From an uncultured Bacillota bacterium (GTDB lineage: Bacteria > Bacillota > Limnochordia > Limnochordales > ZCTH02-B6): a stretch of DNA of 12,395 bases. Within the stretch, counting starts at the first letter, position 1, and each line of letters opens with the position of its first letter. The position numbers and the translations under genes are program-made. Under the pieces are notes generated by a model. It ran no database searches. It saw only the letters and a program-made list of their open reading frames with translations, and was not told the DNA's origin. The stretch lies in contig CALFSR010000169.1 in assembly GCA_937916565.1 (NCBI GenBank), positions 1 to 12,395 on the forward strand, written 5' to 3'. Below, piece after piece: positions 1 through 6,466 of the stretch.

Positions 1-285
1 GTCATCCTGGCCGTCAACTACCGGGAAACCCGATCTCAAGTCACGGCGTTCATGGACGACTTGGACCTGCACTTTCCGGCGCTCCTGGACGTGCAGGGCG
101 ACGTCGCGCTGCGCTACGGGGTCTGGTCGTATCCCACCAGCGTCTTCATCGACAAGGACGGCGTGGTGCGCGGCCGCTTCGTGGGCGAACTGTCGCCGGA
201 ACTGATGGAGCAGTTCGTCGACGCCATCACCGGTGATCCGGGCGCGCTGCCTATCCTGGACTCCGCTACCTTTTCCGGTTCTTGA
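1..285 (+). CDS. TlpA/ResA-like thioredoxin-fold protein, C-terminal part (5' end outside window)
   Basis: The reading frame is open from base 1 and ends at TGA 283-285, giving about 94 residues. It begins in mid-strand with VILAVNYRE, continues with FPALLDVQGDVALRYGVWSYPTSVFID and then KDGVVRGRFVGELS near residues 51-65. This is the second half of a thioredoxin fold of the TlpA/ResA/AhpC-TSA type: the YPTS segment carries the conserved cis-proline, and the hydrophobic strand plus D-x-D-G turn follow it. The redox CxxC motif and any signal peptide or lipobox would lie upstream of the window, so activity and location cannot be judged. Family members are usually membrane-anchored extracytoplasmic thiol-disulfide oxidoreductases, for example in cytochrome c maturation. 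The 129-bp gap to glmM suggests it belongs to a different unit. An ATG at position 52 is internal and is not the start. Confidence 0.8.
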   Translation, partial: VILAVNYRETRSQVTAFMDDLDLHFPALLDVQGDVALRYGVWSYPTSVFIDKDGVVRGRFVGELSPELMEQFVDAITGDPGALPILDSATFSGS

Positions 286-342
286 CACTCCAGACGATCA
301 GAACAGGTAACGGCCGTCTCCAGGGCGAATGATGCGCTGCCC

Positions 343-378
343 GGAAGCGGCGGTTATGCACCGCGCACCGCCGCTTCC
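343..378 (+). other. Perfect 12-bp GC-rich hairpin between the thioredoxin-like gene and glmM
   Basis: Bases 343-354 (GGAAGCGGCGGT) are exactly complementary to 367-378 (ACCGCCGCTTCC), with a 12-base loop. No run of T follows (the next bases are CCCATATCC), so it is not a canonical intrinsic terminator. It lies 57 bases after the stop of the upstream gene and 20 bases before the glmM Shine-Dalgarno sequence. It could be a terminator or processing stem for the upstream gene, or a structure in the glmM leader. The sequence does not decide between these. Confidence 0.5.
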
Positions 379-398
379 CCATATCCTGGGATGGCTGC

Positions 399-405
399 AA
401 GGGGG
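399..405 (+). promoter_or_regulatory. Shine-Dalgarno sequence that selects a TTG start for glmM
   Basis: AAGGGGG at 399-405 lies 9 bases before TTG 415. It falls inside the longer reading frame that starts at ATG 391, which itself has no purine-rich site at a normal distance. The TTG start gives a protein beginning MGWLFGTDGVRG, matching the usual GlmM N-terminus (MGKYFGTDGVRG in Bacillus). Confidence 0.65.
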
Positions 406-414
406 CGAACCGAT

Positions 415-1785
415 TTGGGTTGGTTGTTTGGCACCGACGGCGTGCGGGGGGTCGCCAACGACGGCCTCACCCCCGAACTGGCCTTTCGGCTCGGCCGCTG
501 CGCGGCGGCTGTGCTGGCCGGCGAGGATCCCTCCCGCCGCGGTTTGCCGGTCATCCTCGGGCGGGATACCCGCCGCTCGGGAGATCTCCTGGAGGCGGCG
601 CTGGCGGCGGGCGTAGCGTCGGCCGGCTTTGACGTGCTCAAAGTCGGCGTCATCCCGACGCCGGGCGTCGCGTATCTGACGCGCACCATGGGCGCCGCGT
701 TCGGCGCCATGATCTCGGCGTCCCACAACCCGGCCGAGGACAACGGCATCAAGTTCTTTTCCGCCAGCGGCTACAAGCTCCCGGATGAGACCGAGGCCCG
801 GATCGAAGCGCTGCTGGGCGAGCCCGGCCGCATGGACTTTTCCCCCGCGGACGGTCTGCCCCGGCCGGTCGGGGCCGGTGTCGGCCGAATCCTAGACGGC
901 GAGGAGCATGTGGAGCGTTACGGCCGCTTCCTGGAGCAGGCGGCCGGCGTTTCCTTGGCGGGCCTGCGGGTTGTCGTCGACTGCGCCCACGGGGCGGCAT
1001 ACCGGCTTGCCCCTCAGGTGCTGCGGCGGCTTGGAGCCGACGTGATTTCGATCGCCGATGCGCCCGACGGCATGAACATCAACGTGGGCTGCGGTTCCAC
1101 GCATGCTGAGGTCATGCGGGAGGCCGTCCGGCGGCATGGCGCCGACGTCGGGCTCGCCCACGACGGCGACGCGGACCGGGTCATCATGGCCGACGCGGAC
1201 GGCAACGAAGTGGACGGCGACGCCATCCTGGCCATCTGCGGCCGCCACCTGGCCGCTCAAGGACGGCTGCGCAACGGCGCGGTGGCCGCGACCGTCTACA
1301 GCAACCTCGGTCTCAAGCTGGCCTTGCAGGAGGCGGGCATCGAGTTCGTCGAAACCGCTCCCGGGGACCGCTACGTCCTGGAGACGATGCTGCAGCGGGA
1401 TCTCGTGCTCGGCGGGGAGCAGTCGGGCCACGTCATCTTCCTCGAGCACAACACGACGGGCGACGGGATCTTGACCGCCTTGCAAGTCCTCAAGGTCATG
1501 CGGGAAACCGGCAAGCCTCTTGGAGCCTTGGCCGCGCAGATGAAGCGCGTGCCCCAGATTCTCGAGAAGGTCAAGGTCAAGGACAAGCAGGCGTTCGCCG
1601 GGAATGAAAGGATCAAGGAGGTGATTCGCGAGGCCCAAGCGGCTCTTGGGGCTGCGGGCCGGCTGCTGGTCCGTCCCTCCGGAACGGAGCCGGTCATCCG
1701 GATTATGGGCGAAGGCATGGACGAAGCCCAAGTCCGGGCAGCCGTGGCGCGCATCGCCTCGGTCGTCGAGGCGGAGCTCGCGTAA
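415..1785 (+). CDS. glmM: Phosphoglucosamine mutase
   Basis: GlmM converts glucosamine-6-phosphate to glucosamine-1-phosphate, the cytoplasmic step between GlmS and GlmU on the way to UDP-GlcNAc for the cell wall. From TTG 415 the protein has 456 residues, close to the usual 445-460. The hallmarks of the alpha-D-phosphohexomutase family are in order: LFGTDGVRG at the N-terminus; the catalytic phosphoserine loop SASHNP with the active Ser at residue 103; the metal loop DGDAD with Asp 250, 252 and 254; the sugar-binding GGEQSGH; and the C-terminal phosphate-binding RPSGTEP at 420-426. The start was chosen from the Shine-Dalgarno sequence at 399-405 and the family N-terminus; an in-frame ATG at 391 would add eight residues. 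The stop codon TAA (1783-1785) is separated by one base from the predicted cleavage site of the glmS ribozyme, so glmM and glmS are probably transcribed together. Confidence 0.96.
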   Translation: MGWLFGTDGVRGVANDGLTPELAFRLGRCAAAVLAGEDPSRRGLPVILGRDTRRSGDLLEAALAAGVASAGFDVLKVGVIPTPGVAYLTRTMGAAFGAMISASHNPAEDNGIKFFSASGYKLPDETEARIEALLGEPGRMDFSPADGLPRPVGAGVGRILDGEEHVERYGRFLEQAAGVSLAGLRVVVDCAHGAAYRLAPQVLRRLGADVISIADAPDGMNINVGCGSTHAEVMREAVRRHGADVGLAHDGDADRVIMADADGNEVDGDAILAICGRHLAAQGRLRNGAVAATVYSNLGLKLALQEAGIEFVETAPGDRYVLETMLQRDLVLGGEQSGHVIFLEHNTTGDGILTALQVLKVMRETGKPLGALAAQMKRVPQILEKVKVKDKQAFAGNERIKEVIREAQAALGAAGRLLVRPSGTEPVIRIMGEGMDEAQVRAAVARIASVVEAELA

Positions 1786-1947
1786 AGCGCCTGGCCTCAA
1801 GGCGGCACCGTCGGCTTGCGCCTTGAGGTGACGAGGATGGGGATCTCGGAACAATCGGCGGGTGACCCACGGCCTAGGCCGCGGTCGAAAGGGCGCTGAC
1901 AAAGCCCGTGAGCGATCACGGAGGGAAAACAGCGCCCGTGCGGCCCA
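1786..1947 (+). ncRNA. glmS glucosamine-6-phosphate-activated self-cleaving ribozyme
   Basis: This stretch matches the glmS ribozyme in both conserved sequence and folding. The 5' end reads A-GCGCCTGG (1786-1794), with cleavage expected between A1786 and G1787. P1 is a perfect 10-bp stem (1795-1804 with 1819-1828). The conserved core follows: TGACGAGG (1829-1836) and TCGGCGGGTG (1855-1864), where GGCG (1857-1860) can pair with CGCC (1788-1791) to hold the cleavage site. P3 pairs 1870-1874 with 1883-1887. Its loop GGCCGC (1877-1882) makes the P3.1 pseudoknot with GCGGCC (1940-1945). P4 is a perfect 8-bp stem (1891-1898 with 1930-1937), capped by P4.1 (1906-1911 with 1916-1921) and a GCGA tetraloop. 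In known examples GlcN6P acts as coenzyme for cleavage, and the downstream mRNA with its 5'-OH is degraded (by RNase J1 in B. subtilis), giving feedback on glmS. The 3' boundary is approximate. Confidence 0.95.
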
Positions 1948-1955
1948 CGACAACG

Positions 1956-1965
1956 GGAGGTGATC
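1956..1965 (+). promoter_or_regulatory. Perfect anti-Shine-Dalgarno match far upstream of glmS, with overlapping alternative hairpins
   Basis: GGAGGTGATC (1956-1965) is fully complementary to the standard bacterial 16S rRNA 3' end (GATCACCTCC), but no start codon lies 5-12 bases downstream and the glmS ATG is 57 bases away. A second purine-rich site, GGAGGGG at 2000-2006, is 16 bases from the ATG, also longer than usual. AACGGG (1952-1957) can pair with CCCGTT (1973-1978); alternatively CCCCG (1972-1976) can pair with CGGGG (1981-1985). The two pairings exclude each other and would differently expose the site. A ribosome standby role is inference. Confidence 0.4.
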
Positions 1966-2022
1966 GCCGGGCCCCGTTAGCGGGGGAGGAGGGACCTTCG
2001 GAGGGGCTGGGCTGAACCATAC

Positions 2023-3852
2023 ATGTGCGGAATCGTCGGATACGCCGGGCGCGAGCAGGCCGCGCCCATTCTCCTCGACGGACTGCGGCGGTTGGAATAC
2101 CGCGGCTACGACTCGGCCGGCGCAGCCGTCTGCACCGGGCTGGCGCTGGAGGTGCGCAAGAGCGAAGGAAGGTTGGACCGGCTCGCCGCATTGCTGGCTG
2201 AACGGCCGGCGGCAGGCGTCACCGGGATCGGCCACACGCGCTGGGCGACCCACGGGCCTCCGGCGGACCACAACGCCCACCCGCACCTCGATTGCAGCGG
2301 GCAGGTGGCCGTCGTTCACAACGGCATCATCGAAAACTATCTCGCGCTCCGGGAGGAACTGTCCGCCCGGGGCCACCGGTTCGCCTCGGAAACCGACACC
2401 GAGGTGCTATCCCATTTAATCGAGGAAAACTACCGCGGGGACCTGCTGGCTGCCGTGCGGGCGAGCTTGGCGCGCCTCAAAGGCTCCTGGGCGGTCGCCG
2501 TGGTGCACGCCGGCGAACCGGACCGGGTTATCGTCGCCCGCCGCGATAGTCCCCTCGTGGTGGGCGTCGGGCAGGGCGCCAACTACGCGGCGTCGGACAT
2601 CCCGGCGATCTTGCCGTACACCCGCGACGTCTACGTTCTGGACGATGATGAGCTGGCCGTCATCACCGCCGGCGGCGTGACCATCGTGGACATGGACGGG
2701 CGCCCCAAGGCCAAGGCGCTCATGCACGTGGACTGGGACGCGGCTGCCAGCGAAAAGGGCGGCTACGAGCACTTCATGTGCAAGGAGATCCACGAGCAGC
2801 CTCGTGCTGTAAAGGACACGCTGGCGGGCAAGCTGGACCGGACCCGTGGGCGCGTCGTCCTGCCGGGCGTCCATCTCGATCCCGGGTACGTGCAAAGCCT
2901 GCGCAAGATCGATGTCCTGGCCATGGGCACGGCCCGCCACGCGGGCCTGGTGGGCAAGCCTGTCCTTGAGCGGTTTGTCCGGGTGCCCGTCGAGGTGGAC
3001 CTGGCCGCGGAATTCCGCTACCGGGATCCCTTGGTGGACGCCGGCCACATGGCCATCGTGATCAGCCAGTCGGGCGAGACCGCGGATACCCTCGCGGCTA
3101 TGCGGGAAGCCCGCAGCCGCGGTGCTACGGTGCTGGCCATCACCAACGTCGTCGGCAGCTCCCTGGCCCGCGAGGCGGACCACGTGGTGTACACCAACGC
3201 CGGGCCGGAAGTGGCGGTTGCGTCCACCAAGGCCTACACGACGCAGCTCGTCGGCTTGTACCTCCTCGCCGGATACCTCGGCCTTGAGCGAGGCACGGCC
3301 GACCCGGGCGAGGTGGCCGCTCTCGTCGAGCATCTCGCGGCGTTGCCGGAGCAAGTGGGCTCCGTGCTCGAGATGGAGGATGAACTGGCCGCGAAGGCCG
3401 AGCGGCTCGTTTCGGCCGAGCATGTGTTTTTCATCGGGCGCGGGCTGGATGCGGCAACCGCCATGGAAGGCGCCCTCAAACTGAAGGAGATCTCGTACAT
3501 CCACGCGGAAGCGTACGCCGCCGGCGAGCTGAAGCACGGGACGCTGGCCCTCATCGAGCCCGGGATCCCGGTGATCGCCCTGGCGACGCAGCGTTCCCTC
3601 GTGGACAAGATGGTGAGCAACATCAAGGAGGTCAAGGCGCGCGGCGCCCGGGTGCTGGCCGTCACGGTCCCCGAGGCCGTGGACATCGCGCGGGTGGCGG
3701 ACGACACGGTGTACCTGCCCGCGGCACCCGACCTCGTCATGCCGGTGCTGGCCGTCCTGCCCTTGCAGATGCTGGCGTATCACGTAGCCCGGCTCCGGGG
3801 GTGCGATGTGGATAAGCCGCGCAACTTGGCCAAGAGCGTGACGGTGGAATAG
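2023..3852 (+). CDS. glmS: Glutamine--fructose-6-phosphate aminotransferase (isomerizing)
   Basis: GlmS makes glucosamine-6-phosphate from fructose-6-phosphate and glutamine, the committed step of amino-sugar synthesis. The 609-residue length equals that of the E. coli enzyme. The start is fixed by chemistry: MCGIVGY places the nucleophilic Cys directly after the initiator Met, which must be removed. The N-terminal glutamine amidotransferase domain (about 1-220) shows LEYRGYDSAG, TRWATHG (Arg73-Trp74), HNGIIENY (Asn100-Gly101) and Asp125 in ETDTEVL. Two sugar-isomerase (SIS) domains follow; the first has SQSGETADT near residue 350 and STKAYT, the second KLKEISYIHAEAYAAGELKHG near 485-505. The C-terminus is the typical PRNLAKSVTVE tail. 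The ribozyme lies immediately upstream, so the gene is expected to be repressed by its own product. Its ribosome-binding region is unusual. acpS follows after 30 bp. Confidence 0.98.
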   Translation: MCGIVGYAGREQAAPILLDGLRRLEYRGYDSAGAAVCTGLALEVRKSEGRLDRLAALLAERPAAGVTGIGHTRWATHGPPADHNAHPHLDCSGQVAVVHNGIIENYLALREELSARGHRFASETDTEVLSHLIEENYRGDLLAAVRASLARLKGSWAVAVVHAGEPDRVIVARRDSPLVVGVGQGANYAASDIPAILPYTRDVYVLDDDELAVITAGGVTIVDMDGRPKAKALMHVDWDAAASEKGGYEHFMCKEIHEQPRAVKDTLAGKLDRTRGRVVLPGVHLDPGYVQSLRKIDVLAMGTARHAGLVGKPVLERFVRVPVEVDLAAEFRYRDPLVDAGHMAIVISQSGETADTLAAMREARSRGATVLAITNVVGSSLAREADHVVYTNAGPEVAVASTKAYTTQLVGLYLLAGYLGLERGTADPGEVAALVEHLAALPEQVGSVLEMEDELAAKAERLVSAEHVFFIGRGLDAATAMEGALKLKEISYIHAEAYAAGELKHGTLALIEPGIPVIALATQRSLVDKMVSNIKEVKARGARVLAVTVPEAVDIARVADDTVYLPAAPDLVMPVLAVLPLQMLAYHVARLRGCDVDKPRNLAKSVTVE

Positions 3853-3882
3853 GCCCGCCGTCGGAACGGGAGTGGCGCCGGC

Positions 3883-4275
3883 ATGGTCATCGGTGTCGGC
3901 ATCGACGTGGTGCAGGTCAGCCGGATGGAGCGGGCCCTGGCGAGGTCTGGGGCCCGCTTCCTCCGCCGCGTGTACACCGAGGCGGAGCTTGAGCGATGCC
4001 TTGCCCGCCAGGACGCCCCGCGCTGCCTGGCAGCCCGCTTTGCCGCCAAGGAGGCGGTGATGAAAGCGCTCGGCTGCGGTTGGGGCCCCGTCGGCTGGCG
4101 CGACATCGAGGTCACCCGCGGGCCGTCGGGACGGCCCCTGGTGCACCTGCAGGGCGCCGCGGCGCGGCTGGCGAAGGAGATGGGCGTGGCCGTCGTCCAC
4201 TTGAGCCTCGCACATGATGGCCCCGTGGCCGTGGCCTACGCCCTGGCCGAAGGTTCGCCGGGAGGGGTTTCGTGA
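3883..4275 (+). CDS. acpS: Holo-[acyl-carrier-protein] synthase
   Basis: AcpS transfers 4'-phosphopantetheine from coenzyme A to a serine of apo-ACP, activating it for fatty acid synthesis in the cytoplasm. The 130-residue length fits the AcpS type of phosphopantetheinyl transferase (about 120-130). It has GIDVVQVSRMER at residues 6-17, with the magnesium-binding Asp8, and RFAAKEAVMKALG at 52-64, with Lys56 and the metal ligand Glu57. The start ATG has GGGAG (3868-3872) 10 bases upstream and gives the standard N-terminus (IGVGIDVV). The gene lies 30 bp after glmS, and its TGA stop overlaps the GTG start of nnr in the tetranucleotide GTGA (4272-4275), so translation of the two is likely coupled. 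The order acpS-nnr-alr is a familiar Firmicutes arrangement. Confidence 0.95.
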   Translation: MVIGVGIDVVQVSRMERALARSGARFLRRVYTEAELERCLARQDAPRCLAARFAAKEAVMKALGCGWGPVGWRDIEVTRGPSGRPLVHLQGAAARLAKEMGVAVVHLSLAHDGPVAVAYALAEGSPGGVS

Positions 4276-5927
4276 AGGTCGTCACCGCCGCGGAAATGCG
4301 GGCCATCGACAAGGCCGCCATCGAAGCGTACGGCATCCCCTCGCTGATTCTGATGGAGCACGCCGGCACCGCCGTCGCGCGCCGGGCCTTTCGCGAGCTG
4401 GCCGGCACCCGCAGCCGCAAGGCGGTGATCTTCGCAGGTACCGGCAACAACGGCGGGGACGGCCTGGTCGCGGCGCGCCACCTGGTCAACTGGGGAGCGC
4501 GAGTGCGGGTGTTCCTCGCCGGGGACCGCGCGCGGGCGAGCGCCGACATGGCGGCGCAGCTCGCCATGGCCGAGCGGATCGGCGTTGAAATCGTCCCGCT
4601 CGGGGAGGAGACCGAGGCCAAGGCGAAACTCAATGCGGCCACCGCGGACGTGCTGATCGACGCCTTGCTCGGCACCGGCAGCCGCGGCGCGCCCCGGGCG
4701 GCCGTCGCCGCCGCCATCGACATTGTTAACGGGGCCGGCCGGCCCGTGCTGGCCGTGGACATGCCTTCCGGCGTCGATGCGGACACGGGCGCGGCACCCG
4801 GGCCCGCCGTGCGGGCGACGTGGACGGTGACGTTCGGGCTTCCCAAGGTGGGGCTGCTCCTGCCTCCGGGCCGGGAGCTGGCCGGGCACGTCGTCGTGGC
4901 GGACATCGGGCTGCCCCGGGCGCTCGTGGCCGGGACCGGGGAAAAGAGCGAGCCCGGGCCGAGCGACGTCGCAGGCAAGCCTGCCCAGAATAATCGCGAT
5001 CCCGCACCGCCGGTCACGCTGCTCGCCGGCCCGGACCTTGTGCAGCGCCTCTTGCCCGTGAGGCCTGCCGCGGGCCACAAGGGCACCTTTGGCCACGTCC
5101 TGGTGGTCGGCGGTGCTCGAGGAATGTCGGGCGCCGCCATCCTCGCGGCCCGGTGCGCCCAGCGGGCCGGCGCAGGTCTCGTCACGCTGGCGGGGCCGGC
5201 GGGGCTCTTGCCCGTGTTTGCCGGGACGATTCTGGAAGCTCTGACGCGGCCCTTGCCCGAAGCGTTCGACGGAGGCCTCGCACCGGAAGCGGCGGCGGGC
5301 GTCCTGCAAGCCCTCGAGCGGGCCGACGTGCTTGTCATCGGACCTGGCCTATCCCGGACCGACGGGGTTGCCCGGGTGGTCCGCCGGGTGCTGGAAGAGG
5401 CCACGCGGCCGGTGGTGGCCGACGCCGACGCCCTTTATGCGTTGGGTGAGGGCGCAAAGTTCCTGGAAAGGTCGCGCAGCCGGCCGTTTCCGCTGGTGCT
5501 GACGCCCCATCCGGGGGAGATGGCTCGTCTGTGCGGGACGGCCGTGCGGGATGTGCTGGCGAACCCATTGGGGATCGCGCGCGACCGTGCCCGGGCGTGG
5601 CAGGCGGTCGTCGCGCTCAAGGGGTCGCCTACGGTCGTGGCCGCCCCGGACGGGCGCGCGTTCATCAACAGCACGGGCAGCAGCGCCCTGGGCACCGGCG
5701 GCACCGGCGACGTGCTGGCGGGCGCCGTCGGCGGTCTCATCGCGCAGGGAGCCGACCCGCTCGCGGCCGCTGTGGCGGGGGTGTACGTGCACGGGCTCGC
5801 GGGCGATCTGGCGGCCGGGGACAGGGGCCCGGCCGGCATCGTCGCGGGGGATGTGGCCGACCAGTTGCCGCAGGCGCTCGCCCGGGCCCGGAGCGGGTAC
5901 GGACCGGTGCTGGACATGGAGGGGTAA
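4272..5927 (+). CDS. nnr: Bifunctional NAD(P)H-hydrate repair enzyme (epimerase and ADP-dependent dehydratase)
   Basis: Nnr repairs NADHX and NADPHX, hydrated damage products of NAD(P)H: the N-terminal domain interconverts the R and S forms and the C-terminal domain dehydrates the S form using ADP. The 551-residue protein starts at GTG 4272, with GGAGGGG (4261-4267) 4 bases upstream. The YjeF-N-type epimerase domain covers about 1-220, with MRAIDKAAIEAYGIPSLILME, GTGNNGGDG (56-64), DALLGTG and AVDMPSGVDADTG (161-173). A charged, proline-rich linker (about 222-248) leads to the ribokinase-like dehydratase domain (about 249-545), with HKGTFGHVLVVGG, VIGPGL, ADADAL, LTPHPGEMARL and the catalytic loop GTGGTGDVLAG (474-484, Asp480 the likely base). 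It is slightly longer than the E. coli protein (515). It overlaps acpS by 4 bp, and the next gene starts 2 bp after its stop. Confidence 0.95.
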   Translation: MKVVTAAEMRAIDKAAIEAYGIPSLILMEHAGTAVARRAFRELAGTRSRKAVIFAGTGNNGGDGLVAARHLVNWGARVRVFLAGDRARASADMAAQLAMAERIGVEIVPLGEETEAKAKLNAATADVLIDALLGTGSRGAPRAAVAAAIDIVNGAGRPVLAVDMPSGVDADTGAAPGPAVRATWTVTFGLPKVGLLLPPGRELAGHVVVADIGLPRALVAGTGEKSEPGPSDVAGKPAQNNRDPAPPVTLLAGPDLVQRLLPVRPAAGHKGTFGHVLVVGGARGMSGAAILAARCAQRAGAGLVTLAGPAGLLPVFAGTILEALTRPLPEAFDGGLAPEAAAGVLQALERADVLVIGPGLSRTDGVARVVRRVLEEATRPVVADADALYALGEGAKFLERSRSRPFPLVLTPHPGEMARLCGTAVRDVLANPLGIARDRARAWQAVVALKGSPTVVAAPDGRAFINSTGSSALGTGGTGDVLAGAVGGLIAQGADPLAAAVAGVYVHGLAGDLAAGDRGPAGIVAGDVADQLPQALARARSGYGPVLDMEG

Positions 5928-5929
5928 AC

Positions 5930-6466
5930 GTGCAGGCAAAAGACATCATGCAGCGGGATGTGCGCACCGTCGGTCCCGACGCGACCGTCGAGGAGGTCGC
6001 CGCCATTTTGGCCGAAGCGGGTTTCACCGGCCTGCCGGTCGTGGACGAGGAGAACCGGGTCGTCGGGATCGTCACCGAAGCCGATCTGCTCGTCCGGGTC
6101 AAGCGGCTCAACTTGCCTAAGTACTTTCCGTTCCTGGGCGGCGTCATTTTCCTGGAGAACCCGACGCGGTTTGAAGACGAGCTGCGCAAGGCGACCGCCG
6201 CGCGAGTGAGCGAGGTGATGACCAAGGACGTCATCACCGTTTCGGAGGACACGCCCGTGCAAGACGTCGCCACAATCCTCGTCGAGCACCGGATCAACCG
6301 CCTGCCGGTCGTGCGCGACGGCAAGCTCGTCGGTCTCATCACCCGCGACGACGTCATCCGGGCGGTTCATCTCGGGGCCGCCGCACCCGCAGGCCCCGAT
6401 GGCGGCGCGGGCACCGGTGCCGACGCTGGCGGTGGAGCAGCCGAAGGCGGGGGAGAGGCGCGATGA
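5930..6466 (+). CDS. Protein with two CBS domains and a low-complexity tail
   Basis: The GTG start at 5930 is preceded by GGAGGGG (5918-5924) with 5 bases spacing, giving 178 residues beginning MQAKDIMQRDVRTVGPDAT. Two CBS motifs are clear. The first covers about 1-58 (AKDIMQRD, GFTGLPVVDEENRVVGIVTEADLL). The second covers about 92-148 (VSEVMTKDVITVSEDTPVQ, HRINRLPVVRDGKLVGLITRDDV). Between them, residues 59-90 include KYFPFLGGVIFLENPTRFED, an insertion seen in many stand-alone bacterial CBS-pair proteins. The last 30 residues are almost only Ala, Gly, Pro, Asp and Glu and are probably disordered. CBS pairs (Bateman modules) generally bind adenine nucleotides such as AMP, ATP or SAM and act as energy or redox sensors; no effector domain is attached here. 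Its place between nnr and alr, with a 4-bp ATGA overlap into alr, suggests co-expression, but its partner is unknown. Confidence 0.9.
   Translation: MQAKDIMQRDVRTVGPDATVEEVAAILAEAGFTGLPVVDEENRVVGIVTEADLLVRVKRLNLPKYFPFLGGVIFLENPTRFEDELRKATAARVSEVMTKDVITVSEDTPVQDVATILVEHRINRLPVVRDGKLVGLITRDDVIRAVHLGAAAPAGPDGGAGTGADAGGGAAEGGGEAR

Noticed and set aside
282..310. Perfect TTGACA (282-287) as a -35 for glmM
   Set aside because: No -10-like hexamer lies 16-19 bases downstream (AGGTAA, GGTAAC and similar); it also overlaps the stop codon of the upstream gene. Probably chance.
892..2376. Long open frame of 494 codons on the - strand opposite glmM, the ribozyme and glmS
   Set aside because: It runs antisense to well-identified genes, its translation resembles no protein family, and such frames are expected in DNA with strong G/C third positions.
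2416..4215. Open frame of 599 codons on the - strand opposite glmS and acpS
   Set aside because: It covers two genes with clear catalytic motifs on the + strand and has a composition typical of a mirror frame (His, Arg, Gly, Ala rich).
5531..5929. Upstream extension of the CBS protein inside nnr
   Set aside because: This part overlaps the conserved dehydratase domain of Nnr in another frame and is Arg/Gly-rich; GTG 5930 with GGAGGGG upstream is the natural start.
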